The position numbers were made by a program, and so were the translations under genes. From Methylococcaceae bacterium (GTDB lineage: Bacteria; Pseudomonadota; Gammaproteobacteria; Methylococcales; UBA1147): a stretch of DNA of 5,584 nucleotides. Below, in pieces: positions 1-5,552 of this stretch (the stretch's first letter is position 1; each line of letters opens with the position of its first letter). The stretch is taken from assembly GCA_022616595.1 (NCBI GenBank), contig JAKEEL010000289.1:1-5584 (forward strand). Reading direction: 5' to 3'. Under the pieces are notes generated by a model, which searched no databases, was not told the DNA's origin, and was given only the letters and a program-made list of their open reading frames with translations.

Positions 1-31
1 AACCAATGCGTCAAGCACAGGAGATTCGCAT

Positions 32-730
32 ATGAGTGACAAAGATCTGAACGCCAAACTCAAGGCCGCCGCCGAGAAGATGGTAGGCGGCAAGGCGCTG
101 ACCAGCAAGTACGGCCTCGATTGCTTCGCCCTGGTGGATAAACTGCTCAGGACCCTGGGTGCCCAGACGGCCGCGGATGGCGACGTCCCGGTCACGGCCA
201 CTGCCGACTACGACTGGGGCGACGGGATCCTGCTCGATTCCATCCAGCCTGGGGACATCCTGCAGTTCCGCAAGCACGTCGTTGACATAGCCGTCTGGAA
301 AGACTCGAACGGCAAGTGGTATGAGGCCTCCGGCCGCACACTCACCCGCCCGCATCATACCGCGATCGTGATGGAAGTTCGCAAGGACGGCAGCGTCGTC
401 GTCGTCGAACAGAACGTCCATCCGAATCCCGGCACGGTCACGCGCAACGTCATCCCGAGGCTGGACGCAGGCGAGGAGACGCGAGAGGTCAACAGCGAAG
501 AGAAGATTAAGCTGAAGGTGACGGGCGCGGTTCGCGCCTACCGCCCGGCCCCCAAACCGCCAAAGGGCGCCAGCCTCCTGCACCCGGGCAAATCGGTGCC
601 GTCCGGCGGGTCGCGGGTGCTGGCTAGCTTCGTCCCGTCCCAGGGGGGCGCCAAGCGCACGCCCGGTCCGCTCGGGATGGAAGTGCGGCGGCCGGACGTC
701 ATCGGAGACCAGATGAAGAAAGACGCATAA
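32..730 (+). CDS. CHAP/NlpC-P60-like putative cysteine amidase, cytosolic-looking
   Basis: This 232-residue protein has the layout of a CHAP-type papain-like amidase. Cys31 sits at the start of a helix (GLDCFALVDKLL). A PGDILQFR segment (about 73-80) follows, then His108/His109 opening a strand (HHTAIVMEV), then VVVVEQN (about 122-128), whose Glu126 or Asn128 could be the third catalytic residue. Such enzymes cleave amide bonds in peptidoglycan or peptides. This is a motif reading; the substrate is unknown. I see no signal peptide or membrane segment. The C-terminal third (about 170-232) is rich in Pro, Gly, Ser and Lys and looks disordered. The ATG is well supported: AGGAG at 19-23 lies 8 nt upstream. 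The stop codon overlaps the left end of an inverted repeat, and no cognate immunity, holin or secretion gene is in view. Existence as a gene is likely; the enzymatic role is moderate. Confidence 0.72.
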   Translation: MSDKDLNAKLKAAAEKMVGGKALTSKYGLDCFALVDKLLRTLGAQTAADGDVPVTATADYDWGDGILLDSIQPGDILQFRKHVVDIAVWKDSNGKWYEASGRTLTRPHHTAIVMEVRKDGSVVVVEQNVHPNPGTVTRNVIPRLDAGEETREVNSEEKIKLKVTGAVRAYRPAPKPPKGASLLHPGKSVPSGGSRVLASFVPSQGGAKRTPGPLGMEVRRPDVIGDQMKKDA

Positions 731-807
731 CATCCGCATGCACCTGACCGGCACAGCGGACTTCGCGCCCGCTTCCGCCAGCAGGTGATGCGGCTGAAGC
801 TTTATGC
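725..807. repeat. Imperfect inverted repeat, attC-like or terminator-like, at the 3' end of the CHAP-like gene
   Basis: Outer arms are GCATAA (725-730, covering the TAA stop) and TTATGC (802-807). Inner arms are CCGCATGCACCTG (734-746) and CAGGTGATGCGG (782-793), which pair fully except for one extra C (741) in the left arm. A further GCGGA (756-760) / TCCGC (774-778) pair lies inside. Two nested arm pairs with one extrahelical base are typical of integron attC sites. The left heptamer GCATAAC fits RYYYAAC at six of seven positions. The right one, TTTATGC, lacks the G of GTTRRRY, so a working attC is doubtful. A transcript-end hairpin is the plain alternative, although no U-run follows. Confidence 0.5.
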
Positions 808-843
808 TACAGCCACTCCAAAGTAATCAGCGGCAGACGCCCA

Positions 844-913
844 ATCGGGTCGCCGGGGGCTTCTCTCCCCAGGCTCCCACAGCACCCCGCATGCGGGTCC
901 GCACGGGGCGCTT
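844..913 (-). ncRNA. Group II intron 3' end: domains V and VI (group IIC-like), remnant
   Basis: Read on the minus strand, 913-880 folds as a textbook 34-nt domain V. It has the AGC catalytic triad near the 5' end, a 9-bp lower helix (AGCGCCCCG with CGGGGTGCT), a 2-nt bulge (TG) on the 3' strand, a 4-bp upper helix (TGCG/CGCA) and a 4-nt GACC loop. It is followed by a domain VI-like hairpin (about 879-847), whose arms GGG-GCC-GGGG pair with CCCC-GGC-CCC. A candidate bulged branch-point A (850) lies 7 nt before a 3' end in GAT (844), matching the AY ending of such introns. The wording around the junction resembles group IIC introns. No reverse transcriptase lies in the about 170 nt between domain V and the next gene, so this is a truncated or decayed copy. 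Fold confidence is high; exact class is inferred. Confidence 0.72.
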
Positions 914-1083
914 CCTCCGGAGCTTAAAGGGTCACCATCAGATGATTACCTCCAACGCTGGCTACGGGTCGAACCGCCAAGACCGTTTCACCCGGTCGGA
1001 TGCGATACGGTCGTTGAGGTCCGTCCGGCTCTCTCGTTGCCTAAGGTTCCGGCCTTCACCCTGTCCCACCCATTACGGTGGGC
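914..1083 (-). other. Probable remaining intron-associated sequence upstream of domain V, no gene recognised
   Basis: This stretch lies 5' of domain V on the minus strand and would be intron domain IV or other intron remnant. A TAAGCT motif (922-927) just before domain V resembles the linker seen there in group IIC introns. A frame on the minus strand stays open from about 1110 down to a TAG at 962-964, about 50 nt before domain V. Its end is arginine-rich, finishing in VKRSWRFDP. I do not recognise it as the usual end of a maturase. Near 1065-1082 is a 6-bp hairpin (CCCACC/GGTGGG). The 5' boundary of the intron, normally beginning GTGYG, is not visible. A fragment of another mobile element cannot be excluded. 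Confidence 0.4.
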
Positions 1084-1090
1084 GTTAGGC
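1084..1090 (+). other. GTTAGGC heptamer, candidate integron cassette 5' boundary (R' core)
   Basis: GTTAGGC matches the GTTRRRY recombination core of integron attC sites and lies 32 nt before the oxygenase ATG, a spacing usual for gene cassettes. A GTTRRRY match alone occurs often by chance. The value comes from its exact reverse complement on the far side of the same gene (1831-1837). Confidence 0.35.
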
Positions 1091-1122
1091 AGATCAAACC
1101 AGGCAGTCACCCCGGTCCGTCC

Positions 1123-1767
1123 ATGTCCAAGGAGACCGACTCGTGGATCCAAGCAACGGATGTGATTCCGATGTTCCCCACCTTGGTGTGGAAGGTTTCG
1201 TTTAAGCCCGAATTGCGCGATGCCATCGATGAAAAGGTCATGGCCACGCTTCAGAGACTAAGGCGTGATGTGCCAATACTCGAGCCCGGTCAAGGGTGGC
1301 AGTCAGAACAAACGCTACATGAACGCGAAGAATTGCAGGATCTGGTCTCTTGTGTCGCCAACCTCGCGAAGAGCATCTTGCGATTCCTGCGAATTGGTCC
1401 GGAAGCCTTCGAAATCACCGGCTGCTGGGCCACCGTTCTTGCCAAAGGCGCAACACACAAGGTTCATAGCCACCCGAACAATTTCTTGAGCGGCGTCTAT
1501 TACGTTCGAACTCAACCGGGTTCAGACACAATCAACTTCCATGACCCGAGAAGCCAGCCCCGCGTTATTCGGCCGCCGGTGGTCGAACTCACAGCGGAGA
1601 ACACGGACCAGGTCGTAGTCAGAGTGACGAACGGCACTCTTCTGATATTCCCGTCCTATTTGGAACATTCTGTCGACACCAACATGAGCGCCGGGGAAAG
1701 GGTCAGTATCAGCTTCAACATCATGTTCACATCGTTTACGGAGCAGCTGAGCAAACCGCTATGGTAG
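1123..1767 (+). CDS. Putative 2-oxoglutarate/Fe(II)-dependent oxygenase, TIGR02466/PF13759-like
   Basis: Counted from ATG 1123 the product is 214 residues, normal for this small cupin-fold family. The core is a double-stranded beta-helix. HSHPNNFLSGVYYV (115-128) supplies His115/His117, INFHDPR (137-143) supplies Asp141, FPSYLEHSV (176-184) supplies His182, and RVSISFNIMF (193-202) supplies Arg193, which would hold the 2-oxoglutarate carboxylate. Which N-terminal His binds iron I cannot settle by eye. The family couples 2-oxoglutarate decarboxylation to hydroxylation or a related oxidation, and substrates of this branch are unknown. A GTG at 1078 would add 15 residues, but they are unlike the family and overlap the preceding hairpin, so I prefer 1123, although it has no clear Shine-Dalgarno. 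There is no signal peptide. It stands alone, bracketed by cassette-like heptamers and convergent with the carbamoyltransferase gene. Confidence 0.85.
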   Translation: MSKETDSWIQATDVIPMFPTLVWKVSFKPELRDAIDEKVMATLQRLRRDVPILEPGQGWQSEQTLHEREELQDLVSCVANLAKSILRFLRIGPEAFEITGCWATVLAKGATHKVHSHPNNFLSGVYYVRTQPGSDTINFHDPRSQPRVIRPPVVELTAENTDQVVVRVTNGTLLIFPSYLEHSVDTNMSAGERVSISFNIMFTSFTEQLSKPLW

Positions 1768-1776
1768 CGTCGTACC

Positions 1777-1830
1777 GGCCCATGCAGCCGCCTGACCCTG
1801 CGTTCTACGCAGACCTCGACCGGCGGGGCC
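1777..1830 (+). repeat. Imperfect GC-rich hairpin downstream of the oxygenase gene
   Basis: The core is a 5-bp stem, CTGCG (1798-1802) with CGCAG (1808-1812), around a TTCTA loop. Outer arms can pair as CCGCC (1788-1792) with GGCGG (1822-1826), or alternatively GGCCC (1777-1781) with GGGCC (1826-1830). There is no T-run directly after it. It may shape the 3' end of the oxygenase transcript, but pairing of this quality is easily found in GC-rich DNA. Confidence 0.25.
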
Positions 1831-1837
1831 GCCTAAC
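1831..1837 (+). other. GCCTAAC heptamer, candidate attC R'' core of the oxygenase cassette
   Basis: GCCTAAC fits RYYYAAC exactly and is the perfect reverse complement of GTTAGGC at 1084-1090. In a true cassette the R'' box is complementary to that cassette's own 5' TTRRRY end, which is the relation seen here. No matching GTTRRRY follows within about 150 nt, so the right half of any attC is missing or diverged. Confidence 0.35.
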
Positions 1838-1880
1838 TTTGTCGTTATTCTGTTGTTTACTATAGAGTCTACATTAACAG

Positions 1881-1912
1881 AAAGGCTTGTCGATTACGTT
1901 CGACAAGCCTTT
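1881..1912. terminator. Perfect 12-bp hairpin, probable bidirectional terminator between convergent genes
   Basis: AAAGGCTTGTCG (1881-1892) and CGACAAGCCTTT (1901-1912) are perfect inverted copies around an 8-nt loop. The A-run/T-run ends give a short T stretch after the stem in both directions, and the plus-strand exit is AT-rich. It lies between the ends of the plus-strand oxygenase gene and the minus-strand carbamoyltransferase gene, where a shared terminator is expected. The T-tails are short, so efficiency is uncertain. Confidence 0.65.
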
Positions 1913-2007
1913 GAAATATTTTGGGCTGGCGATAATATTCGAACTTACGACCGGCTGATTACAAATTAAATTCCTTCCGGATGGTCGGCGATTGTCCTGA
2001 CTATTCC

Positions 2008-3735
2008 TTATTTCCTGATCAGAAAGTCGTGTATTACCAAAACGTCGAGCCCGCTCGAGTAAAAAACGCTCATCGCATCCTCGATCGAATGAATGATCGG
2101 CTTGCCCATCACGTTGAAGCTGGTATTCAACAGAATCGGGATGCCGGTCAACTCGTAGAAAGCCCGGATCAACGCATAGAATTTTTCGTTGTATTCCGGC
2201 TTGACGGTTTGCAGGCGCCCGGTCCCGTTCACATGCACGACGGCAGGGACCTTCGTCCAAACCTGCTCGCGGAACCGCAAGGTCCTTTCCATGTACGGGC
2301 TTTCCTGATAGTTCTCGAAATATTCCGGCCCGAACTCGTACAGTATGGAGGGCGCGAAGGGTCTGAATTCCTCGCGAAACTTGACCCGCGCGTTGATTTT
2401 GTCCTTCATCGTCGCAGGTCTCGGGTCGGCCAGAATCGAACGATTACCGAGGGACCTCGGACCGAACTCGGCCCGGCCCTGTACCCAGCCGACCAGTTTG
2501 CCGTCGCTGAGCAATTTCGCGGTTTCGATATGGATCGTACCCGGAAAGTGGCGCAGATTCGGCGTGTTGGAAACCTGTACAACCCGTTCCAGCTTCTTCT
2601 TGGATATTTCCGAACCGAGATAAGGACTGCCGTTCCGTTTGTCCGGGTGACGGCGCGGATGGTCGCGGTGCAGGGCCAAGAGTGCCGCGCCGAGTGCCGT
2701 GCCATCATCGGCCGGTGCGGACGGGACGAACAGTCTTTTGAAAGGCGTCTGCTCTTCGATGAGTCCCGCGGCCGAGGAATTCAGCAGGCAGCCCCCGGCC
2801 ATGGCCAGGTTATCCGAGGGGCAGGTCCGATGAAAGGTCCGGATCGCTTCGATCAGGGTTTCACTGAAAACCTGCTGGGCCGTGAAAGCCAGATTTCGGG
2901 ATTCCAGGGTGTTTGCCGCGAGCCGTTCTTGCAATTGTTTCAGAATATTCTGGTAGGCTCGGCTGGAAATGCCGCGAATTTCGGAGCCCTTGAACACAAA
3001 CAGCGATTTCAGCAATTCATAAGCCTTTTGATCCAGCGAACCGTAAGGTGCGAAGCCCATGACTTTCCATTCTTCGCCCTTGTCGGGATTGAATCCGCAC
3101 AGCCAGGTCATGTCGGCATAGAAGCGCCCGAGACTCGCAAATCCTTTCTGTTCCCGGATGGCTTGGATCGCTCCGCTTTGATAACGGTAATAGGCGAACG
3201 AGCCGAAATCCCCGGCTCCGTCGACGATCATGCACGAGGCTTCGCTGAACGGGCTCGAATAACAAGCCAGCGCGGCATGGCAAAGATGATGCGCGTAATA
3301 CCGGATGGAATACCGGCTTTCGGGGAACGCCAGCTTCATCGCATAGCTGAAGCCGACCCCGAGCCGCTCATACATCGATGCGGCATACGCGTTGGTGATT
3401 TTCGTGCGCAGCGAATAGGGCGTGTTGAATTTGACGTCGGGACTCCTGGATTTGAAGATGGCTTTCGCCGAGGTCAGGCCAACCTGACTCAGCAGCCGCG
3501 AAAATCTCGCGGTGAATCTTCTCCAGTTGACCGCGACGATGAATTGCGCTTTCTGATCGCAGTGGCGTCGCAAAAGAGACACGAGGCGCTCGTTGTCCGG
3601 TTCGCAATTCGGCGCGCGTTTGTACTGCAAAAACCGTTCGGTGGCCTCGGCGAACAGAGTCTCGCCGTCCTGATCGACGATCGCGAGCGCCGGGTCATGG
3701 GTCGAAACGGAAAGGCCGATGTAATAGCGCTTCAC
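2008..3735 (-). CDS. NodU/TobZ-family carbamoyltransferase
   Basis: This is a full-length (575-residue) two-domain carbamoyltransferase. Members use ATP and carbamoyl phosphate to make a carbamoyl-adenylate, then pass the carbamoyl to a hydroxyl or amine of a small molecule such as an antibiotic or Nod factor. The N-terminal kinase-like domain opens with YYIGLSVSTHDPALAIV (His13, Asp14). The metal site is read from HHLCHA (His149, His153) and VDGAG (Asp172), with HxxxH-19-Asp spacing that fits TobZ as I recall it. MAGGCLLN (312-319) and PADDGTALGAAL (341-352) follow. The C-terminal domain has VQGRAEFGPRSLGNRSILADPR (418-439), FREEFRPFAPS (453-463) and LLNTSFNVMGKPI (536-548). All hallmarks look intact. 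The start is GTG with no strong Shine-Dalgarno; no in-frame ATG lies just upstream. It follows the radical SAM gene by about 114 bp on the same strand, suggesting an operon. The acceptor is unknown. Confidence 0.93.
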   Translation of the reverse strand: MKRYYIGLSVSTHDPALAIVDQDGETLFAEATERFLQYKRAPNCEPDNERLVSLLRRHCDQKAQFIVAVNWRRFTARFSRLLSQVGLTSAKAIFKSRSPDVKFNTPYSLRTKITNAYAASMYERLGVGFSYAMKLAFPESRYSIRYYAHHLCHAALACYSSPFSEASCMIVDGAGDFGSFAYYRYQSGAIQAIREQKGFASLGRFYADMTWLCGFNPDKGEEWKVMGFAPYGSLDQKAYELLKSLFVFKGSEIRGISSRAYQNILKQLQERLAANTLESRNLAFTAQQVFSETLIEAIRTFHRTCPSDNLAMAGGCLLNSSAAGLIEEQTPFKRLFVPSAPADDGTALGAALLALHRDHPRRHPDKRNGSPYLGSEISKKKLERVVQVSNTPNLRHFPGTIHIETAKLLSDGKLVGWVQGRAEFGPRSLGNRSILADPRPATMKDKINARVKFREEFRPFAPSILYEFGPEYFENYQESPYMERTLRFREQVWTKVPAVVHVNGTGRLQTVKPEYNEKFYALIRAFYELTGIPILLNTSFNVMGKPIIHSIEDAMSVFYSSGLDVLVIHDFLIRK

Positions 3736-3759
3736 GGAAGATGGATCGGATGGTGCGGG

Positions 3760-3778
3760 CCGGCCACGGCGCGGCCGG
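3760..3778. repeat. GC-rich inverted repeat in the spacer between radical SAM and carbamoyltransferase genes
   Basis: CCGGCC (3760-3765) and GGCCGG (3773-3778) are perfect 6-bp arms around a 7-nt loop, 25 nt upstream of the carbamoyltransferase GTG. It could attenuate or space translation inside the operon. Nothing else is recognisable in the 114-bp spacer, and a short GC hairpin may be chance. Confidence 0.25.
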
Positions 3779-3849
3779 GAATTCAGGGCTGCTTGCGAAG
3801 ACGGGTACGGCCTTGCGCCGGGACGGGTTCCTGTTACTGCCCCGGCCGG

Positions 3850-5430
3850 CTAGACATGCTCCAGCGCGGGTTGCCGCCGGGATCGATCCGGCGCGATTTT
3901 CGCGACATGCGAATCGTAGTGGCCGAGCGCCATGTGGTTTTCGTAGATCTTGCCTAGATCGTAGATCCAGACACCGAAACCGAGCGCGACGTCGAGGACC
4001 CCGCGGTGATGTTTCAATGTCCAGCCGAGCAATTTCCAGAAATGACCGCGGTGCTCGCCTCGAATGCCGAGGTAATAAATGATCCGGAACATGATCGCGA
4101 GATAGCGCGCGAGCACGCTGAGTTTGATCTCGGTGATTTTGAGCGCAGCGGTGCGCGGAGTACTCCGGTAGACTCTGAGAAGGTTTTGGGTACGCCGGAA
4201 AATGTTTTCCGGCGAATAAATGGTCTCGAGCACCCGTTTGTAGCCGTTCCGGAGCACATCCGGGTCCATGACCGGGATGATATTGGTCTCGCTCTCGTGG
4301 AAGTTGAATTCCTCGATCAACCGTCCCTCGCGCTTCATGCGCGTATACAGCTCGGTTCCGGGAGGCGCTTTCAAGACGCTCACGCCCGCGATCACGATCC
4401 CGCTTTCCTGGATGAAATCGATCTGGCGCTGAAAGATCGACGGGGTATCCGTATCGAAACCCACGATGAATCCCGCGGTGATGATAAAGCCGGCCCCGTG
4501 CAGCAGCTTGACGTTCTCGATCATGTCGCGCCGGCGGTTCTGCGATTTCTTGCAGGCTTCGAGTCCTTCATCGTCGGGGGTTTCGATCCCGATGAAGATG
4601 TTCTGGAATCCGGCCTGAAGCATCAGATCCATGAGTTCCGGGTCGTCCGCGAGATTGATCGTGATCTGGGTCGCGAAGGTCACCGCGAGTTTTTTGCGCT
4701 TTCTCCATTCGATCAAAGCGGGCAGCAATTCCGATTTCAGAACCTTTTTGTTGCCCATTAGATTGTCGTCCGCGAAAACCACCATACCGAAGCGGTCGAT
4801 GTCGCCGAATGCCTCGAGTTCGGCGATCATCTGCTCGGGCCGCTTGGTCCTGGGTTTGCGCCCGAACAGCGCGGTCACATCGCAGAAATCGCACATGTAG
4901 GGGCAACCCCGCGAATATTGCACCACGGCATAGGCGTATTGATCCAGATCCGCGAGTTCCCACAACGGAATCGGCGTTTCGTGGACATTCGCCAACTCCG
5001 GCGAACCGTAGACCCGTTTCGCGCAACCCTTTGCGAGGTCCTCGAGAAATCGAGGCAGGGTCAGCTCGGCTTCGTTCAATACGAAGTGATCGACCGTCGT
5101 GAATCTGGAAAATTCATGCGTGAACAGAGGGCCGCCCGCGATCACCCGGGTTCCGGCCTCGCGGCAGCGCGCGAAGATTTCGTGGCACGAAGGTTCCTGA
5201 ACGTTCATCGCGCTGACCATCACATAGTCGGCCCATTCAAGATCCCCTAAGGTGATTTCATCTCCGATATTCAGGTCGATCAGTTTCTTGTTCCATTCGG
5301 AAGGCAGCATCGCGGCAACGGTCAACAAACCCAAAGGCGGGTAGCTGTATTTCTTGCCGTACATCTTCATCAGGTGATCCATGGACCAGAACGAATATGG
5401 AAACTTGGGATACACCAGCAGGATATTCAT
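3850..5430 (-). CDS. B12-binding-type radical SAM protein, DUF4070/HpnP-like group
   Basis: This 526-residue protein begins with a Rossmann-like cobalamin-binding-type domain (about 1-150: MNILLVYPKFP, PPLGLLTVAAMLP, VIAGGPLF), followed by a radical SAM barrel. The iron-sulfur motif is CxxxCxxC in SRGCPYMCDFC (Cys176, Cys180, Cys183). Barrel landmarks are VVFADDNLMGNKK (217-229), FIGIETPDDEGL (279-290) and GFIVGFDTDTP (320-330). The C-terminal part (about 400-510) fits the DUF4070 extension. Hopanoid C-2 methylase HpnP has the same order and similar wording, including GRKPRTK after the cluster, but the group is broad, so I do not assign hpnP. No DxHxxG motif is present; that is common here and implies base-off cobalamin, if any is bound. 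Likely chemistry is methylation or another radical reaction on an unreactive carbon. The ATG has GGAG 7 nt upstream (5438-5441). It appears to be the first gene of the unit. Confidence 0.9.
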   Translation of the reverse strand: MNILLVYPKFPYSFWSMDHLMKMYGKKYSYPPLGLLTVAAMLPSEWNKKLIDLNIGDEITLGDLEWADYVMVSAMNVQEPSCHEIFARCREAGTRVIAGGPLFTHEFSRFTTVDHFVLNEAELTLPRFLEDLAKGCAKRVYGSPELANVHETPIPLWELADLDQYAYAVVQYSRGCPYMCDFCDVTALFGRKPRTKRPEQMIAELEAFGDIDRFGMVVFADDNLMGNKKVLKSELLPALIEWRKRKKLAVTFATQITINLADDPELMDLMLQAGFQNIFIGIETPDDEGLEACKKSQNRRRDMIENVKLLHGAGFIITAGFIVGFDTDTPSIFQRQIDFIQESGIVIAGVSVLKAPPGTELYTRMKREGRLIEEFNFHESETNIIPVMDPDVLRNGYKRVLETIYSPENIFRRTQNLLRVYRSTPRTAALKITEIKLSVLARYLAIMFRIIYYLGIRGEHRGHFWKLLGWTLKHHRGVLDVALGFGVWIYDLGKIYENHMALGHYDSHVAKIAPDRSRRQPALEHV

Positions 5431-5444
5431 AGGCCGACTCCAAG

Positions 5445-5461
5445 CCGCTTTGTGAAAGCGG
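5445..5461 (-). promoter_or_regulatory. Leader hairpin just upstream of the radical SAM ribosome-binding site
   Basis: On the minus strand CCGCTTT (5461-5455) and AAAGCGG (5451-5445) form a perfect 7-bp stem with a CAC loop. It ends 3 nt before the GGAG ribosome-binding site (5441-5438) of the radical SAM gene. A stem this close could affect ribosome access or protect the 5' end of the mRNA. As a DNA dyad it could equally be a protein-binding site. No known riboswitch, including a cobalamin one, is recognisable. Confidence 0.35.
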
Positions 5462-5490
5462 AATCGTATTGTTATTTTCAGGACCTGCTC

Positions 5491-5521
5491 ATGGTAACAC
5501 GATAAGCCTTTCGGATCTCAA
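5491..5521 (-). promoter_or_regulatory. Weak candidate sigma70-type promoter for the radical SAM-carbamoyltransferase unit
   Basis: On the minus strand TTGAGA (5521-5516) matches the -35 box at five of six positions. TACCAT (5496-5491) matches the -10 box at four of six, with a 19-nt spacer, which is long. It would start a transcript near 5484, giving a leader of roughly 55 nt that contains the 5445-5461 hairpin. The match is weak. Confidence 0.2.
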
Positions 5522-5539
5522 TTGAAAATCGGGTGCAGC

Positions 5540-5552
5540 GGAGGGACCCTCC
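5540..5552. repeat. 13-bp palindrome upstream of the radical SAM promoter region
   Basis: GGAGGG and CCCTCC flank a single central A, forming a perfect odd-length palindrome just upstream of the candidate -35 box. It could be a regulator-binding dyad, but with only one example and no family resemblance I cannot assign one. No coding region is recognised between 5431 and 5584. Confidence 0.2.

Noticed and set aside
11..754. 247-codon minus-strand open frame opposite the CHAP-like gene
   Set aside because: It has no recognisable domain and low-complexity composition, and lies fully antisense to a gene with a good ribosome-binding site and motifs. It is a GC-rich shadow frame.
804..1088. 94-codon plus-strand open frame between the first two genes
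   Set aside because: It is the antisense of the intron domain V/VI fold, and its translation is biased and unfamiliar.
1039..1090. 52-nt inverted pair GCCTAA (1039-1044) / TTAGGC (1085-1090) as a compact attC
   Set aside because: The left heptamer ends AAG rather than AAC, and the interior arms do not pair in the attC pattern. It overlaps sequence better explained as intron-associated.
1078..1122. Upstream GTG start for the oxygenase, adding 15 residues
   Set aside because: The extra residues have no family counterpart and overlap a hairpin and the GTTAGGC heptamer. ATG 1123 gives a typical length.
2406..3698. Minus-strand alternative-frame open frames inside the carbamoyltransferase gene
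   Set aside because: They are out-of-frame overlaps with arginine-rich translations and no motifs. There is no sign of a frameshift in the main gene.
1981..3957. 658-codon plus-strand open frame
   Set aside because: It is antisense to the whole carbamoyltransferase gene, whose family motifs are intact throughout. The antisense product resembles nothing I know.
4006..5250. Several plus-strand open frames (4006-4761, 4631-4900, 4809-5102, 4918-5250)
   Set aside because: All lie antisense to the radical SAM gene, which has full motifs, and none shows a domain of its own.
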